A DNA stretch of 64,000 bases from Planctomycetia bacterium (GCA_030537455.1 JAUNMR010000008.1:1-64000); one strand, 5' to 3'. Counted from the stretch's first letter, positions 33,308-43,004 are shown. Numbers and translations are program-made. Notes: generated by a model not told the origin, from the sequence alone.

Positions 33308-34702
33308 ATGCCGACCCCTTCCGCCTCTCAATTGTTAAATATTCGTCATCGTCTTCTACAGATTCCAAACTGGTTAGACGAACAAAACACAGAAGACCCG
33401 ACAAAGGAACAATTCTCGCCCGAAACGCTATTGGGTGGCTTTCTCGTGCCGGAGGAGAACCGTTTGCCTGAATTGGCTACGAGAATGGCCATGGACGGCG
33501 TACCCGTCTTTGACCGACCACTCGGCGATTATCCGCTCGACAAACTCTTTGGCGAGCCCACGTCACATGCCGACGTGGAGCTTCTCCTGCGCGTCTCCGA
33601 TCGCGTGTCGTCCAATAACCTAAGTCTCTACACTCGGGAGGACGACCCCGCGCCAACCACGCCCCACCCGCTCTACAATTCCGCGGAATTTAACGCGCGA
33701 CGCCCGTCAAAAGACTGGCCCAAAATTGTCGGCTATCAGCCCTTAGAAGAAGTGGAATATCTGCAGCCGTTGGTCTTTTATGGTCCAAGCGGTTCTGGAA
33801 AATCACGCTTAATCCAGGGAATCTGCCAAACCCGACGACTGCGACGCCCCCAAGACGTCGTCTATTATGTCTCCGCTATGGACTTCGCCAACGCGATTCT
33901 TAACGCGCTCAGAAAAGACCAAATGCAACTTTTCCGCAGTCTTTTTCATCAGGCCAAGGTCGTGGCGATCGAAAACGCCGAATATCTAGTCGGTCGCGAC
34001 ACGGCACAAGAGGAGTTTTTAGCGCTACTTGACTCCGCAATTAAAGCTCACGCGCTTGTGATCCTGTCCTTTTCCAAATCGCCGGTGAAAATCTCCGGTC
34101 TCAATCCCGACCTGAGCGCAAGACTCGCCTCTGGCATACTAGCGCCGACGCAATTGCCTAGTGAGGCGACACGACGTGCGATCATCGACGCGGTCGCCAC
34201 ACGCTTGGCGCTAAACCTCGACGAACAGACGCGTGCCTTTTGTGTCGCAAGACTGCCACGTTCGATCGGCGGCGTCTGCGCCTCCCTGGTACAGATTGCA
34301 CAAGAACGCGCGCTCACGCGGCAAAAGGCGTCCTTAAACTTTGTTCGCGACCTTCTGGAGCGACGCAATCCATCGCCGACCTGGTCGTCTCAACAAATTA
34401 TCCGAACAACTGCACGATATTTTGGCGTCTCCGTAACTGAAATGAGAGGAAAAAAGAGACTCACGTCTCTTGTACAGGCGCGACGCATTGCGATCTATTT
34501 AATTCGTCGACTCCTTGGCGCTCCCTATGCGGAGATCGCGCGACAATTCAGCGATCGTGAACCAGCGACAATCCTGCACGCTGAACGCGTTGTCGTTAAG
34601 GGAATTGAGACAGACTCTCGCCTACAAGAAAATATTAGAGAGATCGTCGCTCAACTCAAAGCAGAAGACCAAATTGAAATTCCACAGCCTCCGAATGTAT
34701 AA
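33308..34702 (+). CDS. dnaA: Divergent DnaA-like replication initiator
   Basis: DnaA binds origin boxes and melts the origin. This 464-residue homologue has an AAA+ core and a C-terminal helix-turn-helix domain, but key motifs differ. Walker A is GPSGSGKSRL (159-168), close to the norm. Walker B, normally LLIDDIQ, reads VVAIENAEYL (218-227), so both acidic residues change (D to E, D to N). The sensor region SFSKSPVKISGLNPDLSARL (254-273) is recognisable. The DNA signature, normally GRDHTTVLHA, is DREPATILHA (416-425), with base-contacting positions changed. Residues 1-140 do not resemble the usual DnaA N-terminus. It may be a paralogue beside a standard dnaA elsewhere, or the lineage's only, diverged initiator. 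Confidence 0.75.
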   Translation: MPTPSASQLLNIRHRLLQIPNWLDEQNTEDPTKEQFSPETLLGGFLVPEENRLPELATRMAMDGVPVFDRPLGDYPLDKLFGEPTSHADVELLLRVSDRVSSNNLSLYTREDDPAPTTPHPLYNSAEFNARRPSKDWPKIVGYQPLEEVEYLQPLVFYGPSGSGKSRLIQGICQTRRLRRPQDVVYYVSAMDFANAILNALRKDQMQLFRSLFHQAKVVAIENAEYLVGRDTAQEEFLALLDSAIKAHALVILSFSKSPVKISGLNPDLSARLASGILAPTQLPSEATRRAIIDAVATRLALNLDEQTRAFCVARLPRSIGGVCASLVQIAQERALTRQKASLNFVRDLLERRNPSPTWSSQQIIRTTARYFGVSVTEMRGKKRLTSLVQARRIAIYLIRRLLGAPYAEIARQFSDREPATILHAERVVVKGIETDSRLQENIREIVAQLKAEDQIEIPQPPNV

Positions 34703-35035
34703 CAAATGTGTCGAATGCAATATTTTTAACGGTTACAAAACAACTAGCAACTAAATAACATAGGTCAACAAGTCAAACAAATCGGGGGAAATAGGCTACG
34801 CTTGATACATGGATAAAAGGGCGTCGCAAGGGGGAAAAAGCGTGGTAATCTACGTATTTTAAGCTCTTTTTCTTTATCTTTTGTTGTAGAATGGACGGTG
34901 GCGTATCGTGGGCGAATCGTTCTCTCACGACACGCACACTCCCCCCCCAAACGACGGTATCAGTAACGCCGGATACTTGCGCTCGACGCAACGTATGCGA
35001 CGCTACAATGTCGTCTCTTGCAATGAGGACGTAAA
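34703..35035. other. Intergenic region after dnaA-like gene
   Basis: 333 bases with an eight-C run near 34941 and a T-rich patch near 34865. I found no TTATCCACA-type DnaA box and no gene, so an origin here is not supported. Confidence 0.5.
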
Positions 35036-35947
35036 ATGACTGCGCAAATACTCGATGGGAAAGGTCTAGCGGAAAAGATCCGCGCGGAAATCAAAGACGA
35101 CGTCGCTGCGTTCACTCGACAGACCGGCATTACCCCCGCGCTGGCTGTGATTCTGGTTGGCGACAATCCTGCCAGTCAAGTCTACGTGCGCAACAAGGAA
35201 TTGGCGTGTGAAAAAGCGGGGATCAGAAGTATTATGCACCGCCTGCCGGAAGAAACCGACAGCGAAGAACTTGTGGCGCTTATTAAGGAGCTCAACGCTG
35301 ACAAAAGCGTCAACGGCATTCTGGTTCAACTCCCGTTGCCGAAGCATATCGACGAAAAGGCAATCCTCGATCTCATCGACCCGCAAAAGGACGTCGACGC
35401 CTTCCACCCCGAAAACGTCGGATTGATCTCTCAAGGAAGACCGCGATTCTTACCCTGCACGCCTTACGGTATTCAACAGGCGTTAATTCGTTACGGCGTG
35501 GAAACGCGCGGTAAGCATGCTGTGGTCATCGGTCGTAGCGATATCGTCGGCAAGCCTATGGCGCTACTACTAACACAAAAGGGCGAAGGAGGCGACGCTA
35601 CCGTAACGATCTGTCATAGTCGTACGCAAGATCTCCCGGAAATCACGCGTCAAGCGGATATTCTCATCGCCGCGATTGGTCAGGCTCAGTTCGTTACCGC
35701 CGATATGGTCAAACCGGGCGCTACGGTGATTGACGTCGGTATGAACCGCGTCTTCAAAGAGACAATCGACGAAAACGGTAAACCTCAAAAGGTCTCTAAA
35801 CTGGTTGGAGACGTTGACTTCGATTCGGTCAAAGAGGTGGCCGGCTTGATCACGCCGGTTCCGGGCGGCGTTGGACCGCTGACCGTCACCATGCTCTTAC
35901 TCAATACCCTAAACGGTGCGAGAAGACAAATTGGCGCTCAGAAGTAA
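35036..35947 (+). CDS. folD: Methylenetetrahydrofolate dehydrogenase/cyclohydrolase
   Basis: A 303-residue bifunctional FolD, which converts 5,10-methylene-THF to 10-formyl-THF using NADP in two steps, supplying one-carbon units. Visible signatures are VGDNPASQVYVRNKE with the catalytic Lys in the downstream KxxxC-type helix (ELACEKAGI), GILVQLPLPKH, the nucleotide-binding VVIGRSDIVGKPMALLL and the C-terminal PVPGGVGPLTVTMLL. Length is standard. TGAGGAC lies upstream of the ATG. No operon partner is obvious; ftsK follows after 145 bases. Confidence 0.96.
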   Translation: MTAQILDGKGLAEKIRAEIKDDVAAFTRQTGITPALAVILVGDNPASQVYVRNKELACEKAGIRSIMHRLPEETDSEELVALIKELNADKSVNGILVQLPLPKHIDEKAILDLIDPQKDVDAFHPENVGLISQGRPRFLPCTPYGIQQALIRYGVETRGKHAVVIGRSDIVGKPMALLLTQKGEGGDATVTICHSRTQDLPEITRQADILIAAIGQAQFVTADMVKPGATVIDVGMNRVFKETIDENGKPQKVSKLVGDVDFDSVKEVAGLITPVPGGVGPLTVTMLLLNTLNGARRQIGAQK

Positions 35948-35982
35948 CGCGAACGATTCTGAATCTCGTTATGTATTTTAAC

Positions 35983-36024
35983 GGCGCAGTAATCTAGAGG
36001 AGGATCTTTGCAGACCACTGCGCC
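35983..36024. repeat. Inverted repeat upstream of ftsK
   Basis: GGCGCAGT at 35983-35990 pairs with ACTGCGCC at 36017-36024 around a 26-base centre containing AGGAGG. No T-run follows, so a leader structure or binding site is more likely than a terminator. Confidence 0.4.
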
Positions 36025-36092
36025 TCACTGCGACGGTCATTAGAAACACAAACTCATGCCGATGGAATGCGTAGACCACGACGATTCCGTCG

Positions 36093-38966
36093 GTGGAACC
36101 ATCGCAATTTCGTTATCGCTCGTGCGGAGCATGTTCATTGTCAAGACAAGGCGAACAGACAAATGAAACGCTCGGCAAAGTAGTTTTTGGAGCAATACTC
36201 TTTGCCGCTTGGCTGTTTTTCGGCGCTTCCATCTTCAGTTATTCGCCATGGAACGCCCCGACGCAATTCGTGTATCATAATCTCGAGGAAGTTCGTAATT
36301 TTGCGGGTCTTCCCGGAGCATGGTGCGCGTATCTGGTCTTCTTATGCTTTGGCGTGGTCGCCTACATGCTCGTTATAACCCTTGGAATCGTTATTCTCGT
36401 CTATATGGTCTGCGATCATATACGCGAACCGAAGATCAAGGCTCTCGGGGTATTCTTAGCTCTGGTATCACTCTGTGGCGGCTCCGCTTATATCTTTGAC
36501 AATATCGTCGACCCCGCGATCGGTCCGCCCATAGGTCCGGGCGGATGTATCGGCGCGTTGATTAAATTTCTATTTGACCAAGTCTTTGTAACAAGCGGCG
36601 CATATTTAGCGCTCGTAGGGATCCTTCTGTCCGGTTTTGTACTGATTCTACCGGAAAACGTCCTCTATCTTCTCTTCTGGCGAACTGGAATTAATCGCGC
36701 GACCTACTGGCTCACAAAGCCGTTCCGTCAGCGCATGAATAGCGTCAACCCCCACTTAGAATCGGGACGTTTGCCATCGTCAGGCGCTACCCAGCGTTAC
36801 GTCGCGCCAACTCGTGCATTGCCCCCCAATGTTTCCGGTCGTGAACAACGTACGCTCGCCAATGGCGCCTCGCAAGGTCTTAACGCACGCTCCTACTTCA
36901 CCGGCGAATGGGACGCGCGCGCGCCTTACCCCGATGATCCCGCTAAGGTTACGCCTACGCCGTCCGCTTCGCGTATAGCTATATCTAATCCGTCGCAGTC
37001 TACGACTTCGCGCGTGCAGGGCGGCGCTTCGTCTTATGTTCCAGAGATTCCTCAAGACGACACGTCCCAAGACGTTGCGCTCGTTGATCGTGTTAATGCT
37101 CCACTGGCGCCGTCGCTTTCTCATCTGCCAACCGCTCCCACCGCAGGAGACGCCAACGCGTGGGCGCAAACTTCGGATCAGAGCGACGTTTATCCTACTG
37201 TTGAGGAGGAAGATTACTACGAATACCCGTCGATTGACCTACTCGAGGAACAGGAGGCGTTTGATTATTCCGCTTACGAACGTGAAATCATTGAGCGTGG
37301 CGCGGAACTCGAACGTGTCTGTCGTAGCTTCAATGTAGAAATTAAGGTCGTCGACGTCCAAACCGGTCCGGTCTTAACGCTGTATGAGATCGAACTGAAG
37401 GAAGGCTTGCGTGTTAAGGCGTTGCATAATTTGACAAACGACCTTGAGATCGCCATGAAGGCGCCACATGTGCGGATTGTCTCCCCTATTCCAGGCAAAA
37501 AAACTGTTGGAGTGGAAATTCCCAACGCCAATCGCCAACTGGTGCGCCTGCGCGAGGTCATGGAACATTGCGCGGAACAGGCGTCGTCCATGGCGATTCC
37601 GATTTTCCTCGGCAAGGACGTTGTTGGCGCGCCAATGGTAGCCGACCTGGCGCAACTTCCCCACTTGCTCATTGCCGGTCGTACCGGCACGGGTAAATCG
37701 GTCTGTCTTAACTCGATCATTATGTCGATCCTCATGACGCGCTCTCCCAATGAGGTTCGACTCATTTTGATCGATCCGAAAATGGTGGAATTGAGTCCGT
37801 ATAAAACGATTCCTCACCTCATGCATCCGGTCGTAACCGATATGCAGAAGGCCGAGGCGATCCTCGAATGGGCTGTTAACAAAATGGAGGATCGTTATCG
37901 TATTTTTGCGAAAGTAGGCGCTCGTAAACTGAGTGAATTCAATCAGATGTCGCCAGAGACAATGCGTCGACGTCTGCGACCGCGCAACGTGGAAGAATGG
38001 GCGGCGTTCCCCAAGTCCATGCCGAGTATAGTTATCGTGGCAGACGAAATGGCGGATCTGATCATGACCTCGGGCAAAGACGTTGAGCGTCACATTGTTC
38101 GTTTGGCGCAAAAGAGCCGTGCAGTCGGTATTCACTTGGTTCTTGCAACGCAAAAGCCGACGGTCGACGTAGTCACAGGTTTGATTAAGTCCAACCTCCC
38201 CGCGCGTATTGCCTTCGGCGTTGCAAGTCGTATCGACAGTCAGGTTGTACTCGACGTCAAGGGCGCTGAACAGCTACTAGGGCACGGCGATATGCTCTTC
38301 CTCCTGCCAGGTACGAGCCAGCTCATACGTGGTCAGGGCGCCTTCGTGTCTGATCGTGAAATCGACGCGGTTATCGAGGCGATCTCTATTGATGAGCCAA
38401 ACTACGAAGTCGTCATCGACGAACCGTCCTTCGACCCAGACGACGCCGACGCAGGGGACGACGCTTCGTCCGATTACGACGAATACTTTGCCCCGGCAGT
38501 GGAATTTGTCATCGGCGAGGGGCGCGCAAGTACCTCGAAGTTACAACGTCGATTCAGTATCGGGTACACCCGCGCCGCGAGAATTATCGATATGATGACC
38601 GAAGCCGGCTTGGTCTCCGCATTTAATCCGCAAAAGCCGTCACGACCGCGTGACGTCCTGGTCACCATGGACGAATGGCGCCGTCGCAATGCGGAAAATA
38701 GCGCGCTTGACGCCCCATCCTTACCTATAATCCACGAGACTCCGGAACATATCGACGACACGTATGTCGCCACGAGGACGCACGATTATCAGGAATACGA
38801 CCTATCCCCACATCAAAACGCGTCGACTCCACAACGTACCCCTGATCCACGCGAATTGGGCGAAACGCCCAATTCGAACGCGCCTATCTCCGCTAATCAA
38901 GGAGGTTGGACCGATGAACAATGGGAACAATACCTCAATGTCAACGAGGAACTTGAATCCCAATAG
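36093..38966 (+). CDS. ftsK: DNA translocase FtsK/SpoIIIE
   Basis: A 957-residue DNA pump that moves chromosome ends through the division septum. It has four to five N-terminal membrane helices (about 25-190), a low-complexity linker (about 220-380), an alpha/beta motor with Walker A AGRTGTGKSV near residue 527 and Walker B IVIVADEMADLIM near 650, and a C-terminal gamma winged-helix domain (STSKLQRRFSIGYTRAARI) that reads polar DNA guides. After gamma comes an unusual acidic extension of about 90 residues. The GTG start at 36093 has no clear ribosome site, so the exact N-terminus is uncertain. Confidence 0.93.
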   Translation: MEPSQFRYRSCGACSLSRQGEQTNETLGKVVFGAILFAAWLFFGASIFSYSPWNAPTQFVYHNLEEVRNFAGLPGAWCAYLVFLCFGVVAYMLVITLGIVILVYMVCDHIREPKIKALGVFLALVSLCGGSAYIFDNIVDPAIGPPIGPGGCIGALIKFLFDQVFVTSGAYLALVGILLSGFVLILPENVLYLLFWRTGINRATYWLTKPFRQRMNSVNPHLESGRLPSSGATQRYVAPTRALPPNVSGREQRTLANGASQGLNARSYFTGEWDARAPYPDDPAKVTPTPSASRIAISNPSQSTTSRVQGGASSYVPEIPQDDTSQDVALVDRVNAPLAPSLSHLPTAPTAGDANAWAQTSDQSDVYPTVEEEDYYEYPSIDLLEEQEAFDYSAYEREIIERGAELERVCRSFNVEIKVVDVQTGPVLTLYEIELKEGLRVKALHNLTNDLEIAMKAPHVRIVSPIPGKKTVGVEIPNANRQLVRLREVMEHCAEQASSMAIPIFLGKDVVGAPMVADLAQLPHLLIAGRTGTGKSVCLNSIIMSILMTRSPNEVRLILIDPKMVELSPYKTIPHLMHPVVTDMQKAEAILEWAVNKMEDRYRIFAKVGARKLSEFNQMSPETMRRRLRPRNVEEWAAFPKSMPSIVIVADEMADLIMTSGKDVERHIVRLAQKSRAVGIHLVLATQKPTVDVVTGLIKSNLPARIAFGVASRIDSQVVLDVKGAEQLLGHGDMLFLLPGTSQLIRGQGAFVSDREIDAVIEAISIDEPNYEVVIDEPSFDPDDADAGDDASSDYDEYFAPAVEFVIGEGRASTSKLQRRFSIGYTRAARIIDMMTEAGLVSAFNPQKPSRPRDVLVTMDEWRRRNAENSALDAPSLPIIHETPEHIDDTYVATRTHDYQEYDLSPHQNASTPQRTPDPRELGETPNSNAPISANQGGWTDEQWEQYLNVNEELESQ

Positions 38967-39017
38967 AAGTCGCCTCCAGTAATACGTCTAAAACACGGGT
39001 TTGCCTTTTAAATAACA

Positions 39018-39065
39018 CAAGGGACTCCACTTTCTTTGGGAGATTGAGGAGTCCCTTGCTCTTTT
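39018..39065. terminator. Two-sided terminator after ftsK
   Basis: CAAGGGACTCC at 39018-39028 pairs perfectly with GGAGTCCCTTG at 39048-39058, followed by CTCTTTT. Confidence 0.75.
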
Positions 39066-39154
39066 ACAAAATACTTGTCGAAGTATTTGTCGCGGTTTAA
39101 CAAACAGAGGATCGCGTCACGATTAAACCGGATTCGTCCGCGAATCTTTTCTGA

Positions 39155-40540
39155 TTATTCATCCTTGTTCAACTTCAACGCTGGCGCGTTTTCGAACCAG
39201 GATTCATCGATATATCGCCCTAACAGATAAAACTTTTGATCCGGGTACCAAACCACAGCGCGACCGTCCACATGGGTCGTACTCGCGTAGAAGGAATTGC
39301 CCGAGGGACGGTCGATAAACAGCTGTGGCTCGCCGAACCAAATCGGCTGTTTCGCACCAGCCTGATAGGAGCCAGCAATCAAGTACAACGGTCCGCGATT
39401 CTGCCAGGGACTGGGATTATTAGGGTCGAAGGTATTATGTACAAAGGCATAGTAATACCCGCTCGCGGCGGTTTCGCCTTTAAAATCGTAAATAGGACAC
39501 GGGGAGAGCGGATGCTTGAACGGCTCGCCACCGTCGTGATTCAATAAGACCTCAGGTACGCTCCACGTCTGACCACGGTCTGAGCTCACAGACCAATAGG
39601 GCGCGCCCGAGCCGGTTCGCAGAAGCGCAAAAAGCCGTCCGTCTGGCAAAGCGACAATCGAGGGTTCCTCGCAGTAGGCGCCTTGTTCAAGAGCCTGCTC
39701 GCCAGTGGAGAGCCATACGACACTAAGGTCTTTCGGCTCAGGATCGTCGTCAAGATTATCGAAACGCATAAATTCGACGACGGTGCGATGTAAATGGTGA
39801 AATTCCGGAGCGGCGTAATGCGTGACGCCGACCAGATACGTTCCTTCTTTCCCCAAACGCAATGGACGCTGCCACACGACCCATTCCGGCGGAATCGATT
39901 CGTCCGGTGAGTCATTACAGGTACGTGGCTGAGGAATGAACTGTGGCGTCGACCAGGTCTCGCCAAGATCGTCGCTGTAGATTCCCGCCATGAGTCCGGT
40001 GTGCTGGCGATTCGTGGAAACCTTACCCTCTTGATACTGATTGAAGATCACGTATATGCGCCCTGAGTTAGAAACCATGGCAAATCCCCAGCTTGCGATC
40101 GGAGTTTGGTCATGCATGGTCTTAGGACCCGCCAGAACCTTCGCAGAACTCCAGGTTTTGCCATGATCTGTACTCTTGAAGATTGTCACATGTTGGTCGA
40201 GAGCGCCCTCACAGGTCGCCTGGCATGTCGTGGCAAATAAAACCCCTTGAGGACCGTCAAAGACCTGGAAATGATCGTTGTAGCAGTCGCCCAGCTCCTC
40301 CGGTTCCACTTGGGGAATATAGACGATAAAATCCGGTTTGGTTCGCTTGACGTCCTCGGCAAAATTGGGTTTTTGTGCTCTGCGTGAGGCCAAAGTCGAA
40401 TTGATACGCGCTTCGTATTCCTCACGCCACTGCTCTCGATCTCCACTCTGTTGGGCGCTCACGGCGGTTGTCAAAAGGATAAACACAAAACAGAGCGACG
40501 TTATGCCAGTACGTCGCAATTCTCGAAGTAAACCATACAT
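39155..40540 (-). CDS. Exported sialidase-like (BNR repeat) protein
   Basis: Start at 40540, with GGAGG upstream, giving 461 residues and a signal peptide (LRELRRTGITSLCFVF core, ending SAQQ). The body is a six-bladed propeller type with three Asp boxes: STDHGKTWS, SDDLGETWS and SSDRGQTWS. Sialidases (GH33) and related BNR proteins share these; I do not see the catalytic FRIP motif near the N-terminus, so the substrate may not be sialic acid. Secreted glycan-active enzymes of this kind are common in planctomycetes. Confidence 0.75.
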   Translation of the reverse strand: MYGLLRELRRTGITSLCFVFILLTTAVSAQQSGDREQWREEYEARINSTLASRRAQKPNFAEDVKRTKPDFIVYIPQVEPEELGDCYNDHFQVFDGPQGVLFATTCQATCEGALDQHVTIFKSTDHGKTWSSAKVLAGPKTMHDQTPIASWGFAMVSNSGRIYVIFNQYQEGKVSTNRQHTGLMAGIYSDDLGETWSTPQFIPQPRTCNDSPDESIPPEWVVWQRPLRLGKEGTYLVGVTHYAAPEFHHLHRTVVEFMRFDNLDDDPEPKDLSVVWLSTGEQALEQGAYCEEPSIVALPDGRLFALLRTGSGAPYWSVSSDRGQTWSVPEVLLNHDGGEPFKHPLSPCPIYDFKGETAASGYYYAFVHNTFDPNNPSPWQNRGPLYLIAGSYQAGAKQPIWFGEPQLFIDRPSGNSFYASTTHVDGRAVVWYPDQKFYLLGRYIDESWFENAPALKLNKDE

Positions 40541-41069
40541 AGAACCTCCGCTTATCAAATGAGTCTTGGCGATGGCGCGTAGTCACGCGTGTTATTATAA
40601 GACAAGGATAATTATCGATTATGCGTTGTCAATAGCATAGTAACGTTCTGTTTATGACGTCTTTCTTGCGCATAATTATAGCGTTTTTCAACATTAGGCA
40701 TACTGGAGTCATTCATGTTTTATACGAGTTTAAAAGGACTTGTCTATCAAAGCTCTCCCGAGACTCGAAAAAATAGATTACATGTGAACCCCTATCTGAT
40801 CTTTGTATTAATGGTTGTAACTGTTAAAATGGGATAAAATCAAAAAATTTTTCAATTTACTCACGATCGCTTGTTTTTTCCTGCGACACTGAGTATAATA
40901 GGGACGCTTTGACTGGTTTGAGAGTTTCCCTTGGACAAATTGAACCCGTCTAGTTATTGAAAAATGACAAGTGTCCCTTTTATGCCTGAGCTCTCTAGGT
41001 CTTCTCCTTGAAGCAGGGGTTTGGCATTATGAATTCATCAATCATTTCAATCTGAGAGGAACTTTGAGC
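40541..41069. other. Divergent intergenic region
   Basis: 529 bases, A+T-rich, between the sialidase-like gene (-) and the DUF1559 gene (+). It contains the promoter at 40871-40899 and, by implication, a leader of about 160 bases before 41070. No gene is seen. Confidence 0.6.
40871..40899 (+). promoter_or_regulatory. Sigma70-type promoter for DUF1559 gene
   Basis: TTGTTT at 40871-40876, a 17-base spacer and a perfect TATAAT at 40894-40899. Transcription would start near 40906. Confidence 0.7.
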
Positions 41070-42200
41070 ATGACCTTAAACTTCTCTTCAAAGCGAACGG
41101 GGTTCACCCTTGTTGAGCTCCTCGTCGTCATTGCCATTATCGGTATCCTGATTGGTCTGCTTCTACCTGCTGTGCAAGCGGCTCGTGAAGCGGCGCGTCG
41201 TATGCAGTGCACGAACAACATGAAGCAATACGCGCTGGCTATTCAAAACTACGTCGACGCCAACAGCAACATGCCGGCTTCTCGTTCTCAAGCCGGCACG
41301 TATGGCGCTTTCGGCGCCGATCGTACCCTACTGACCAACACGGGCGCCAACGACGGTTACAGTCTGAACTGGGTGCTTCTACCCTTCATTGAACAGAACT
41401 CAGTGTACACCGCGATTGTCTCCTCGACCGATACTCCAAACCCTTGGACGGGCGGTAAAGGCGGTCTGCTTGACGCGCGCATTGGCACTTTCCTGTGCCC
41501 CTCCGATGGCGCAAGTTCCGCTCCTGCGAATAACAACGACTACATCTGGCGTTCGAACCTCGTCATGGCGCGTGGCGACTCCATGTGGGACAGTGAATGT
41601 CTCACCGGTTGGAGCACTAATAAGGACATGCGTAACCGTGCGCTCTTCAATCCCTTCGCGTGGAAGAATATGTCCGCTGCAACTGACGGTACAAGTAATA
41701 CGCTCTGTGTCTCTGAAACCGTTTCCGCCGCGACCATAAGCTCTTCGAAAATTAAGGGCGGCGTTATCGGCACTGCGAGCGCCAAGGCCGTCAATAGCGT
41801 TGACAGTAATTTGACGTCGCGCTCCAACTGCTTCAACTCTCGCGACCCGGAAGATAACGCTTCCTTTGCTGACGGTTACACTCCGGCCGCTGCATATCGC
41901 GGCAACTGGTGGGCTGACGGTCGTATCTGCAACGGTGGTTTCAATACCGTCTTCCCGCCCAATGCGCCTTGCTGCATGAATGGTACTTATGACAACAACT
42001 GGGGTATTTTCCCGCCGTCTTCCAACCACTCCGGTGGCGTAAATGCTGGTATGCTCGACGGTTCTGTCCGCTTCGTCTCTGAAACCATCGACTGCGGCGG
42101 CTATCTCACCTCTGTGCAAAATGCTACGCGCGCTAAGAGCCTCTTTGGCGTTTGGGGCGCTATGGGTACGCCGTCCGGTGGCGAAACTGTCAGTATGTAA
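41070..42200 (+). CDS. DUF1559 prepilin-like protein
   Basis: Start at 41070, where GAGAGGAAC lies upstream; a longer frame to 40971 would place the leader internally. The 376-residue product has a prepilin leader (KRTGFTLVELLVVIAIIG), then QAAREAARRMQCTNNMKQ and a DUF1559 domain ending HSGGVNAGMLDGSVRFVSE. The mature N-terminus should be a hydrophobic pilin helix. The codon use is highly biased and it has its own promoter and terminator, suggesting strong expression. A lipoprotein gene follows, a pairing often seen in planctomycetes. Confidence 0.92.
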   Translation: MTLNFSSKRTGFTLVELLVVIAIIGILIGLLLPAVQAAREAARRMQCTNNMKQYALAIQNYVDANSNMPASRSQAGTYGAFGADRTLLTNTGANDGYSLNWVLLPFIEQNSVYTAIVSSTDTPNPWTGGKGGLLDARIGTFLCPSDGASSAPANNNDYIWRSNLVMARGDSMWDSECLTGWSTNKDMRNRALFNPFAWKNMSAATDGTSNTLCVSETVSAATISSSKIKGGVIGTASAKAVNSVDSNLTSRSNCFNSRDPEDNASFADGYTPAAAYRGNWWADGRICNGGFNTVFPPNAPCCMNGTYDNNWGIFPPSSNHSGGVNAGMLDGSVRFVSETIDCGGYLTSVQNATRAKSLFGVWGAMGTPSGGETVSM

Positions 42201-42280
42201 AGTACGGCTGTCCCACAACAACACAAACTGTGGCGCAAGCTCATAAGATTTAACTATGCGTAACGCGCCATGTCAAACCG

Positions 42281-42332
42281 CGCCGATTCTGTTTGCTTTT
42301 TTGAAAGATCAGCGAAAGGAATCGGCGTTTTT
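42281..42332 (+). terminator. Rho-independent terminator of DUF1559 gene
   Basis: CGCCGATTC at 42281-42289 pairs with GAATCGGCG at 42319-42327, followed by TTTTT. It separates the DUF1559 gene from the lipoprotein, so full read-through is partly limited. Confidence 0.75.
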
Positions 42333-42379
42333 AAATCGAACCGTCAACTCTCGTCAGAACATGACATAAAGGACGTCTT

Positions 42380-42904
42380 ATGAAGTTCCATCTTTTACGA
42401 GCCTCTGCGTGCCTACTTCTAATCGCGCTCATGTGCGTTGGTTGTGGCAAAGCTAAAAAGCCCGCTGGAATGCCAGACCTCTTCCCCACCACTATTACCG
42501 TTACACTTGACGGAAAAGGTCTAGAGGACGCTACTGTCACTCTCATACCCGGTGAGAAAAGTTCTTATATTCCCTCAGGCGTGACCGATAAATCCGGCAA
42601 GGTTGAAATCAAGACCTCTGGTCAATTCAAAGGCGCGCCCGCCGGTGATTACAAAATCATCGTCTCTGCGCCCGAACAAATCGACTACGGTGAGGCAGGT
42701 CCTCCGCCGACCGATCCAGACGCTCTGGAAAAATGGAATCGCTCCGTCGATCCCACTAAGTTCAAGAGATTCTCCCCGATCGAAGTGAAATACACTGATC
42801 CAAGTCAAACTCCGCTCACGATCACCATTGCCTCCGGTAAAAACGAACAAACCTTCGACCTTGGCGCCGCTGTGAGCGATGAGGTCAAATACGACGACAA
42901 ATAA
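42380..42904 (+). CDS. Lipoprotein, carboxypeptidase-regulatory-like domain
   Basis: A 174-residue lipoprotein with a signal and lipobox ending at Cys22 (LMCVGC). The mature part is one Ig-like beta-sandwich: ITVTLDGKGLEDATVTLIPG, then GVTDKSGKVEIKT and APAGDYKIIVSAP, typical of the regulatory domain found in many planctomycete lipoproteins encoded next to DUF1559 pseudopilins. It should be anchored in a membrane facing the periplasm. Its role is unknown. A terminator follows at 42961-43004. Confidence 0.85.
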   Translation: MKFHLLRASACLLLIALMCVGCGKAKKPAGMPDLFPTTITVTLDGKGLEDATVTLIPGEKSSYIPSGVTDKSGKVEIKTSGQFKGAPAGDYKIIVSAPEQIDYGEAGPPPTDPDALEKWNRSVDPTKFKRFSPIEVKYTDPSQTPLTITIASGKNEQTFDLGAAVSDEVKYDDK

Positions 42905-42960
42905 TTGCTTGCTGACTACGTCGACGTAAGTCGGGTAGAAACAACTCCTTAAAATGACGC

Positions 42961-43004
42961 AAGCCCGTCGTTTGGCAACTAGCGCTAAACGGCGGGCTTT
43001 TTTT
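42961..43004 (+). terminator. Rho-independent terminator of lipoprotein gene
   Basis: AAGCCCGTCGTTT at 42961-42973 pairs with 42987-42999 (one G-U pair), followed by TTTTTT. Confidence 0.88.

Noticed and set aside
34938..34952. Run of eight C as a phase-variation switch
   Set aside because: It lies in non-coding DNA well before folD, and no frame or promoter spacing obviously depends on it.
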